Of a stretch of 5,384 nucleotides of DNA, positions 1-5,384 are shown one piece after another. Location: assembly GCA_005790265.1 (NCBI GenBank), contig SXVE01000021.1:1-5384 (forward strand), given 5' to 3'. This stretch comes from Acidobacteriota bacterium (GTDB lineage: Bacteria > Acidobacteriota > Blastocatellia > Pyrinomonadales > Pyrinomonadaceae). Each line of letters begins with the position of its first letter. Positions within the stretch are counted from its first letter, which is position 1. Both the position numbers and the translations under genes were made by a program. Below the pieces are notes generated by a model that saw only the letters and a program-made list of their open reading frames with translations, had not been told where the DNA came from and did no database searches.

Positions 1-1713
1 GCGGCGATTACTTTCGGCAGTGTGACGGCAGCGGGCAACACCGTCGTTACGGCAGTATCGGCTAATCAATTACAGCCGCTGCCGTCCGGCTATACTTTGC
101 CTGCCGGAACGCCGATTTATGAGGTAACGACGTCGGCGGTTGTTTCGGGCGGCATCACTGTCACTTTGCGCGTGCCGAACGTGGCGGATGCAACCGCTTG
201 CAGCCGTTTGCGCATTATGCATTTCACGAACAACGCGTGGAGCGCCTCAAACAACGCCGTGCCGAGTTATGATTCGGCGACCGGCATCTGCACCGTGTCG
301 CAAACGGTCACCAATCTGTCATCGCTCGCCGAATTTCTGCAAGCAAGCGGAACTTCGTCGGTGTTCGCCGTCGCGCAGATTAACGTGAGCAATTTCAATG
401 TCGGCGGTCAGGTCGTTTACGGCAATACGCCGACGGGTCAGGCGGCGAAATCAGTTTCCGGCGTTAATTTGAATGCCGGAGCATCAACAGCACCCGCGAC
501 GACTGCCGGAAACGGAACTTATCAACTGACGGGTTTATCGAGCGCGGGCAGCCACACGGTGACGCCTTCCAAGAGCGGCGATGTCAACGGAATCAATTCA
601 ACGGACGCCGTGCGCATTCAGCAGTATCTGGTCGGCAGTGTCGCTTTTTCTCCGAATCAGCTTGCCGCCGCCGACACGTCCAATAACGGTGCGGTTGGTT
701 CGACCGACGCGGTGCGCATTCAGCAATACCTGGTGCAGGCGCAGACGAATCATATCGTGGGACAATGGAAGTTTACGCCGTCGTCAAAAAATTATTCGTC
801 GCTGAGCGCCAATCTCACGGCGGAAAATTACGCGGCGATTCTGATGGGCGAAGTTACCGGAAATTGGACACCGCCTTCATCCGGTGCGGATGCACTTTTC
901 GCCGGCGATGAGGAATCGGCGAAATTAATCGCGCCCGGCGAAAACAATCAGCCCGCGCAGCCGAAAAACAACCTGGATGAAAAAACGGCGGAACCCGGTG
1001 TGGCGGTGCCTGCCGCAGTAACGGTCACTTTGCCGAGCAATGCGGCGGCGGGCGGCGGAACAACCGTTACCATTCCGGTCAACGTTTCGCAATTGCCTGC
1101 GCTGACGGATTCTAATCGCGTTGAAACCTATAACTTCAATGTGCGGTTTGATCCGAATATTTTGTCGAACCCGACCGCCTCAGCGACCGGAACGATCAGC
1201 GGCGAGCCAAATTCAAGTCTGATATTCAATTCGCCGCAGCCGGGAGTTTTCAGCGTCTCGTACACTAATACGACCGGCATCACCGGACAGGGAGCGTTGC
1301 TTAACCTGCAATTTACTGTGGTCGGTGCGGCTAATCAGAAGACGGATCTAACGTTTGTCGGGACGAACACATCGCCCGCGCCGTTCGAGCTGAATGAAGG
1401 CGATCCGGCGGTCACGACCAGCACCGGACAATTCACCGTCACAGGACCGACGGCGGCGAATGTTTCGATTGGCGGGCGCGTGTTGACCGAAAGCGGACGC
1501 GGCGTGCGGAATGTTGTGCTGACGCTGACTGATGCGAGCGGCAATGTGCGAACGGCGACGAGTTCGGCGTTCGGTTATTACCGTTTTGAAAATGTCGCGG
1601 CGGGCGAAAATTACATTATTACGGCGACGGCGAAACGCTTTTCGTTCAGTCAGCCGACGCGGGTCGTCAGTGCCGGTTCCGATCTTGGCGAAGTCAATTT
1701 TATCGCTTATTGA
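1..1713 (+). CDS. Secreted modular protein with Cna-B-like, dockerin, cohesin and carboxypeptidase-regulatory-like domains (5' partial)
   Basis: The frame is open from base 1 to the TGA at 1711-1713, giving 570 residues; the true start lies upstream, and the GTG at 22 is only an internal valine. Residues 1-117 form a beta-rich module with Cys67 and Cys97 as a possible disulfide. Residues 128-192 look like a Cna-B/SdrD-type beta-sandwich ending in HTVTPSKSGDVNG. Residues 193-245 are a two-repeat dockerin-like module, each repeat ending STDAVRIQQYLV. An Asp/Glu/Pro/Asn-rich linker (about 295-335) leads to a cohesin-like domain (338-481; YNFNVRFDPNIL, GALLNLQFTV). Residues 487-570 are a carboxypeptidase-regulatory-like domain (VSIGGRVLTESGRG, SSAFGYYRFENVAAGE). 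This architecture is familiar from very large extracellular proteins of Acidobacteria. I infer a cell-surface or secreted adhesion/scaffold role. No catalytic domain is visible in this part, and no LPxTG or PEP-CTERM sorting signal is seen at the C-terminus. Domain calls are from memory of family patterns; the exact role is unknown. Confidence 0.88.
   Translation, partial: AAITFGSVTAAGNTVVTAVSANQLQPLPSGYTLPAGTPIYEVTTSAVVSGGITVTLRVPNVADATACSRLRIMHFTNNAWSASNNAVPSYDSATGICTVSQTVTNLSSLAEFLQASGTSSVFAVAQINVSNFNVGGQVVYGNTPTGQAAKSVSGVNLNAGASTAPATTAGNGTYQLTGLSSAGSHTVTPSKSGDVNGINSTDAVRIQQYLVGSVAFSPNQLAAADTSNNGAVGSTDAVRIQQYLVQAQTNHIVGQWKFTPSSKNYSSLSANLTAENYAAILMGEVTGNWTPPSSGADALFAGDEESAKLIAPGENNQPAQPKNNLDEKTAEPGVAVPAAVTVTLPSNAAAGGGTTVTIPVNVSQLPALTDSNRVETYNFNVRFDPNILSNPTASATGTISGEPNSSLIFNSPQPGVFSVSYTNTTGITGQGALLNLQFTVVGAANQKTDLTFVGTNTSPAPFELNEGDPAVTTSTGQFTVTGPTAANVSIGGRVLTESGRGVRNVVLTLTDASGNVRTATSSAFGYYRFENVAAGENYIITATAKRFSFSQPTRVVSAGSDLGEVNFIAY
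580..735 (+). repeat. Tandem dockerin-type repeat inside the modular protein
   Basis: Two copies encode the same 12 residues, STDAVRIQQYLV, at 598-633 and 700-735, with starts 102 bases apart. Over these 36 bases they differ at six positions, all third codon positions, so the protein is unchanged. The second copy has a full 12-residue EF-hand-like loop, DTSNNGAVGSTD, with acidic or polar residues at positions 1, 3, 5 and 12. The first has a shortened loop, DVNGINSTD, three residues shorter than a canonical dockerin loop. Classical type I dockerins use two such calcium-binding segments to bind cohesins. Whether the short loop binds calcium cannot be told from sequence. Confidence 0.75.
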
Positions 1714-1731
1714 TTTTCGCACGCGCGAAGT

Positions 1732-1791
1732 CGGCAGCAAATGAGAAACGCCGTTTGAGACCGGACGGTAAACGGCGTTCTCTCGCTGCCG
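1732..1791 (+). terminator. Long stem-loop after the modular protein gene; possible transcription terminator
   Basis: CGGCAGC at 1732-1738 pairs with GCTGCCG at 1785-1791. After a small internal loop, GAG at 1743-1745 pairs with CTC at 1780-1782, A1746 is bulged, and AACGCCGTTT at 1747-1756 pairs with AAACGGCGTT at 1770-1779. ACC at 1760-1762 and GGT at 1767-1769 can close a tetraloop at the tip. In total about 23 base pairs fit in 60 bases. It sits 18 bases after the upstream stop codon, where an intrinsic terminator is expected. The following bases (GGTTAAATTT) are AT-rich but not a clean T run, so termination may be weak, or the structure may instead protect a 3' end or bind a regulator. 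Confidence 0.6.
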
Positions 1792-1820
1792 GTTAAATTT
1801 CCAAAATCTATTTGCCGAAA

Positions 1821-1841
1821 ATGTATAAAAAATTATGCTGA
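1821..1841 (+). other. Six-codon mini-ORF overlapping the DUF1800 start
   Basis: An ATG at 1821 opens a frame reading MYKKLC and ending at TGA 1839-1841, overlapping the first codons of the DUF1800 gene (ATG at 1835) in a different frame. It has no Shine-Dalgarno sequence of its own. It could be a leader peptide whose termination feeds ribosomes to the overlapping start, but it could as easily be a chance ATG. If transcription starts from the TATAAA box at 1824, the mini-ORF would not be in the message at all. Confidence 0.15.
1824..1829 (+). promoter_or_regulatory. Possible -10 box (TATAAA) just before the DUF1800 gene
   Basis: TATAAA lies in the only AT-rich stretch of the intergenic region and ends five bases before the ATG at 1835. 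No convincing -35 is present; the nearest candidate, TTTCCA at 1798-1803, is 20 bases away and weak. If this is a real -10 box, transcription would begin at or very near the ATG and the message would be leaderless, which fits the absence of a Shine-Dalgarno sequence. Chance similarity in AT-rich DNA is a serious alternative. Confidence 0.25.
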
Positions 1842-4111
1842 GAGAATTTAATTTCAAAAAGATATGTCGAAAATATTTGCGTTTCGGCGCGTTGGCAGCG
1901 GTTTTATTCGGCGTTCTCGCCGTGTCCGTTAGCGCCGAGCCGGATGAAGAATTTGAATCGGCGGTTCCTGTTTTGATCAGCGAAGCGGATTCGACCAAGG
2001 CTTTGGCAGTCAACCTCGACGACTGGAAAGGTTCGCTGCCGCCGAAAACCGTCGATTCGTTTGCGCCGGAAACGCGCGTCGTCGTGTTCATCACGAACAT
2101 CAGTTTGCCGCCGGACGAAGGCGCGAACGCGTTTCGCGCGTACGCCGAAGACAAAAACGGCAGGAAATACCGCTTGAAAGTTGAAAATATTCGGCAGCTG
2201 CGGCGGCAAAGCTGGATTTACGGTTTGACCGTGCGGCTCGATGACGCAAGCGGCTATCGAGGTCAACTGCCCGCGGACGGCGAAATTTTGCTTCGCGTTT
2301 CCTGGCGCGGCAATGAAAGCAATCGCGTGCGGCTCGGTCTGGGAAGTTCGTCGGGGAAAATTCGCGACGATGCCGGAGCGATTCCGACGCCCGCGCCGCT
2401 CGCCGCGCCCGTGCAAATGAAACGCCAAGCGACCGGCGGCGACCGCCAGCGATTTATGCAGCAAGCGACGTTCGGAGCGTCGCCCGCGCTCGATTTTCGC
2501 CTGCGCCAGATCGGAATTCGCCGCTGGATTGACGAACAGTTCGTTAAATCTTATCCGACGATTCCCTATCCGAATTTTCCGCAGAAACCGTTTGGCGCCG
2601 ACGCCGTGTGCGGCATTTTCGGCACCAGCCCGGAAGTTGATTTGTGTCACCGCGATCATTACTGGAGTTATAACAACCAGAAATGGATGATACAGGAAGC
2701 GCTCTACGGCGAAGATCAATTGCGGCGGCGCGTTTCGTGGGCGCTGCATCAGATTTGGGTCGTTTCGCACGCCAATATCAGCAGCCAGCGCGGTTTTCAG
2801 GAATATATCGAAATTCTCGACCGCAACGCGTTCGGCAATTACCGCGATTTGATGAAAGAAATGACGCTTTCACCGGCGATGGGCGAATATCTCGATATGA
2901 TTCGCAGCAATCGCTGGAATCCGAACGAGAATTATCCGCGCGAGCTGTTGCAGCTTTTCACCATCGGATTATACAAGCTCAATCAGGATGGCACGCTCGC
3001 GCTCGACGCGCAGGGAAATCGCATTCCGACTTACGATCAGCATAAAATTGATCAGTTTACCAAAGTTTTCACCGGCTGGACGCGCTGCGACAACGGACTG
3101 TTGCCGACCTGCTCAAACGCCGTTGTCGGCGCACCGAATTTTACCGATCCGATGCATCTGTCCGATCCGAACGCGCACGATCAGACGGCGAAAACGCTGT
3201 TCGATTATCCGGGCGCGCCGCACGCGACGATTCCCGCCTGCGCCAACTGCACGACGCCTTCAAATCTCGGCAATTACGCCAACGATTCGCTGAATAAAAC
3301 GCTCGACAACATTTTTTATCATCCGAACGTCGCGCCGTTCGTCGGCAAACTGATGATTCAGCATTTCGTGACGAGCGATCCGAGTCCGGCTTACGTCGGA
3401 CGCGTCGCGGCGGCGTTTAACGACAACGGCGCGGGCGTTCGCGGCGATATGAAAGCGCTAATCAAAGCCGTTTTGCTCGACCCGGAAGCGCGCGGCAGCC
3501 GCAAAACCGACGCGGCTTACGGAAAATTGCGCGAACCGCTGCAATATCTGACCAATTTTCTGCGCACCTTCGGCGTGCGCGCTTCGACGCCGATTACGAT
3601 TAACGGCGTGCTGACCGCGCCGCCCGCCGCGTGTCAAAACAAAAGCGACGGCGTGCTCAATTATCAAACGTCTATTACCGGGCAGGAAATCTGGATTCCG
3701 GCAACGGTTTTCAGCTATTTTTCGCCAGATTACGTCGTGCCGGGCACGGATATTCTCGGACCGGAATTCGCGCTTGCCAATACCGCCACGTCGTTTGAGC
3801 GCAACAATATCGTGATGGGATTTTCATTCGGCTGGGGCTGGTTTAATCAGCAGACGGCAGCGGATCCGTATCCGTATCAACCGTGCGGAACTTCGATTGA
3901 TCACACGGAAATTATCAAATGGGCAACCGACGACCCGAGCGGCAACGCTTTGATCGAGAATTTGAACGCCCGAATGATGCACGGCACGATGAGCGAAGCG
4001 ATGAAGGGGAAAATTCGCGCGGCGATTAACTTTAACGTTTCGGCTGAACTGAAAGCCAAACAAGCTCTTTTTCTGACGGCGAGTTCGTCGCAGTATCAGA
4101 TTCAACGATGA
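1835..4111 (+). CDS. DUF1800 family protein with N-terminal beta domain, Sec-exported
   Basis: This is a complete 758-residue protein. Residues 1-34 form a Sec signal peptide: a basic n-region, the hydrophobic run FGALAAVLFGVLAVSV, and likely cleavage after VSA at 34. Residues about 40-170 are a beta-rich domain (RVVVFITNISL, GANAFRAYAED, LRVSWRGNESNRVRL) of a kind I associate with acidobacterial surface proteins. A Pro/Ala-rich linker (about 180-195) follows. The DUF1800 domain runs from about 203 to the end: DRQRFMQQATFGAS (203-216), RRRVSWALHQIWVVS (297-311), ENYPRELLQLFTIG (365-378), FTKVFTGWT (408-416), PNVAPFVGKLMIQHF (497-511), KLREPLQYL (564-572) and the closing LTASSSQYQIQR. No catalytic activity is established for the family as far as I know. 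The middle has extra cysteines at 418, 426, 469 and 472. ATG 1835 is chosen because it gives an intact signal peptide and an in-frame TAA lies just upstream at 1826-1828; no Shine-Dalgarno sequence is visible. A DUF1501 gene follows 11 bases downstream. Confidence 0.93.
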   Translation: MLREFNFKKICRKYLRFGALAAVLFGVLAVSVSAEPDEEFESAVPVLISEADSTKALAVNLDDWKGSLPPKTVDSFAPETRVVVFITNISLPPDEGANAFRAYAEDKNGRKYRLKVENIRQLRRQSWIYGLTVRLDDASGYRGQLPADGEILLRVSWRGNESNRVRLGLGSSSGKIRDDAGAIPTPAPLAAPVQMKRQATGGDRQRFMQQATFGASPALDFRLRQIGIRRWIDEQFVKSYPTIPYPNFPQKPFGADAVCGIFGTSPEVDLCHRDHYWSYNNQKWMIQEALYGEDQLRRRVSWALHQIWVVSHANISSQRGFQEYIEILDRNAFGNYRDLMKEMTLSPAMGEYLDMIRSNRWNPNENYPRELLQLFTIGLYKLNQDGTLALDAQGNRIPTYDQHKIDQFTKVFTGWTRCDNGLLPTCSNAVVGAPNFTDPMHLSDPNAHDQTAKTLFDYPGAPHATIPACANCTTPSNLGNYANDSLNKTLDNIFYHPNVAPFVGKLMIQHFVTSDPSPAYVGRVAAAFNDNGAGVRGDMKALIKAVLLDPEARGSRKTDAAYGKLREPLQYLTNFLRTFGVRASTPITINGVLTAPPAACQNKSDGVLNYQTSITGQEIWIPATVFSYFSPDYVVPGTDILGPEFALANTATSFERNNIVMGFSFGWGWFNQQTAADPYPYQPCGTSIDHTEIIKWATDDPSGNALIENLNARMMHGTMSEAMKGKIRAAINFNVSAELKAKQALFLTASSSQYQIQR

Positions 4112-4115
4112 GGAG
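4111..4115 (+). promoter_or_regulatory. Ribosome binding site of the DUF1501 gene, overlapping the DUF1800 stop
   Basis: AGGAG lies seven bases before the ATG at 4123 and shares its first A with the TGA stop of the DUF1800 gene (4109-4111). This strong site fixes the DUF1501 start, and its position suggests that ribosomes finishing DUF1800 re-initiate here. It contrasts with the DUF1800 gene itself, which has no recognisable site. Confidence 0.85.
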
Positions 4116-4122
4116 AACGACG

Positions 4123-5384
4123 ATGAAAACAAATAGACGAGAATTTTTAATCAAATCCGGTTCCGCCGCGACGATGCTCGGGCTGGCGACGCAGGCGCGT
4201 CATTTCGGTTTGATGAGCGCGATGGCGCAGACGGCTGACGACAACTCGGCGAATGACGCGACCGGCGCGCCGTCGGATTACCGCGCGCTGGTTTGCATTT
4301 TACTAAACGGCGGCAACGACGGAAATAATTTAATCGTTCCGCATCACGCCGACGCCAACATCAGCAATTACGCGGATTACGCTTCGTCCCGCGCTACTCA
4401 GGGCTTGGCGATTCCGCAGAATCAGCTACTGCCCGTTGCGGTTCCGCGTCTCGGCAATCTGACTTACGGACTTCATCCGAGTTTAGGCGCGGCGGGCGGA
4501 ATTAATAACGGCATTCACGAACTGTGGGCGCAAGGAAAGTTAGCCGTCGTTGCCAATACGGGAAATATGGTGCGTCCGATGACGAAAGCGCAGTTTCTGC
4601 AAATGCCCGCGTGGCGACCGTATCAGCTTTTCTCGCATTCCGATCAAGTGCAGCAGCAGCAGTCGTCGCGCTCGGATTCGCCGATTCCAATCGGTTGGGG
4701 CGGCAGAATCGCCGACCGGACAAATGCGCTGAATAATCCGGGCGGACGCATTCCGATGATTACCTCCATCGCCGGAACCGAGATGTTTACGCTCGGACAA
4801 ACGACGACGCCGCTCGCCATTAGAAATTCGCAGACGCCGCTCGACCGAACTCTGGTCTTAAACAGCGTCAATGGCACCGATCCGTTTACGATCGCGCGAA
4901 AAACGGCGCTCGCTGAAATGCGCGCCATTGATCTAAATTCGGAACTCGTCGCGGCGACGAGCCATATTGCCGACCAGGCGCAATCCGCCGCCAACGCGCT
5001 CAACACCTTTCAGGAAGTAACCGCCGCATTTCCGAACACGCATCTCGGCAATCAACTCAAACAAGTCGCCCGCGTCATCAAAAAACGCGGCGATTTAAAC
5101 GTCAAACGGCAGGTTTTCTTTGTCGAGCTCGGCGGTTTTGACACGCACCAGAATCAAATGTCCGGGCAAAACAGCCAAACCGCTCTGCTGCTTCAGTTAA
5201 GTCAGGCAATGCGCGCATTTTATCAAGAAATGGAAGCGCAGGGCATTCCCGATAAAGTAACGCAGTTTACGCTGTCGGATTTCGGACGAACCCTTAATCC
5301 GGCGGGAACCGGCAGCGGCGTCGGCAGCGATCACGCGTGGGGCAATCACATGATCGTGCTCGGCGGCGCGGTGATGGGCGGCAA
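4123..5384 (+). CDS. DUF1501 family protein, Tat-exported (3' partial)
   Basis: The frame stays open from the ATG at 4123 to the window end (420 codons plus two bases), so the C-terminus is missing. Residues 1-35 are a twin-arginine signal: NRREFLIKSG with Arg5-Arg6, then a small-residue hydrophobic stretch and likely cleavage after AMA at 35. DUF1501 hallmarks follow: ALVCILLNGGNDGNNLIVP (55-73), GLHPSL (116-121), LAVVANTG (140-147), FSHSDQ (170-175), FVELGGFDTH (333-342), LSDFGRT (384-390) and GSDHAWGNHM (401-410). The family belongs to the alkaline phosphatase/sulfatase superfamily, and the Asp and His residues in these motifs are plausible metal ligands. Substrate and reaction are unknown. 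A four-glutamine run (177-180, a CAG repeat) follows the FSHSDQ motif. The strong Shine-Dalgarno sequence and 11-base gap to DUF1800 show an operon. Tat export suggests the protein folds, perhaps with metal, before leaving the cytoplasm. Confidence 0.93.
   Translation, partial: MKTNRREFLIKSGSAATMLGLATQARHFGLMSAMAQTADDNSANDATGAPSDYRALVCILLNGGNDGNNLIVPHHADANISNYADYASSRATQGLAIPQNQLLPVAVPRLGNLTYGLHPSLGAAGGINNGIHELWAQGKLAVVANTGNMVRPMTKAQFLQMPAWRPYQLFSHSDQVQQQQSSRSDSPIPIGWGGRIADRTNALNNPGGRIPMITSIAGTEMFTLGQTTTPLAIRNSQTPLDRTLVLNSVNGTDPFTIARKTALAEMRAIDLNSELVAATSHIADQAQSAANALNTFQEVTAAFPNTHLGNQLKQVARVIKKRGDLNVKRQVFFVELGGFDTHQNQMSGQNSQTALLLQLSQAMRAFYQEMEAQGIPDKVTQFTLSDFGRTLNPAGTGSGVGSDHAWGNHMIVLGGAVMGG

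Noticed and set aside
22..24. GTG at 22 as the start of the modular protein
   Set aside because: The frame is open to base 1 and the residues before it continue the same beta-domain pattern; there is no signal peptide or ribosome site here, so the gene is simply cut by the window.
1716..1729. Small inverted repeat TTCGC-ACGC-GCGAA just after the first stop codon
   Set aside because: A five-base stem with no T run is common by chance in GC-rich sequence; the larger hairpin next to it is the better terminator candidate.
1348..2154. Reverse-strand open frame of 268 codons spanning the gene boundary
   Set aside because: It lies antisense to two well-supported genes, its product is Arg- and Ser-rich without recognisable motifs, and part of it runs through the hairpin region.
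1904..2770. Reverse-strand open frame of 288 codons inside the DUF1800 gene
   Set aside because: Its product is low-complexity and Arg-, Ala- and Phe-rich, as expected from the complement of a GC-rich coding strand; the forward frame has clear family motifs.
3239..3253. CANC motif as a cytochrome c haem site
   Set aside because: The residue after the second cysteine is Thr, not the His required in CxxCH.
4651..4662. CAG repeat (four units) in the DUF1501 gene as a phase-variable repeat
   Set aside because: A trinucleotide tract of four units cannot shift frame and is too short to be unstable; it only encodes a short glutamine run.
4524..5006. Several short open frames on both strands inside the DUF1501 gene
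   Set aside because: All are out of frame with the strongly supported DUF1501 reading frame, have no ribosome sites or motifs, and have skewed composition.

Overview
This window reads as chromosomal DNA from a bacterium with moderately high GC, most likely Acidobacteriota (Blastocatellia/Pyrinomonadales type). That assignment rests on protein architecture alone. The first protein combines a Cna-B-like, dockerin, cohesin and carboxypeptidase-regulatory-like domain. The second has an acidobacterial-style beta domain fused in front of DUF1800. All three genes lie on the + strand, and all appear to encode exported proteins.

Layout: (1) Bases 1-1713 hold the 3' part of a large secreted modular protein; its start lies before the window. 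(2) Bases 1714-1834 are a short intergenic region with a long, near-perfect hairpin (1732-1791) and then an AT-rich stretch with a possible -10 box and a six-codon mini-ORF that overlaps the next start. (3) Bases 1835-4111 hold a complete DUF1800-family protein with a Sec-type signal peptide. (4) From base 4123 to the window end lies a DUF1501-family protein with a twin-arginine signal, cut off by the window after 420 codons. Its Shine-Dalgarno sequence overlaps the DUF1800 stop codon, so these two genes are almost certainly an operon and probably translationally coupled.

DUF1800 and DUF1501 genes are a recurrent neighbouring pair in several environmental phyla, and their joint biochemical role is, to my knowledge, not established. 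The sequence suggests that the DUF1800 protein crosses the membrane unfolded (Sec) and the DUF1501 protein folded (Tat), the latter perhaps carrying metal, since it has conserved Asp/His motifs of the alkaline phosphatase superfamily kind. The modular cohesin/dockerin protein upstream is separated by the hairpin and is probably its own transcription unit. A functional link to the DUF1800/DUF1501 pair is possible but not shown.

I found no RNA genes, mobile elements, CRISPR arrays or frameshifts. The long reverse-strand reading frames are shadows of the real genes.
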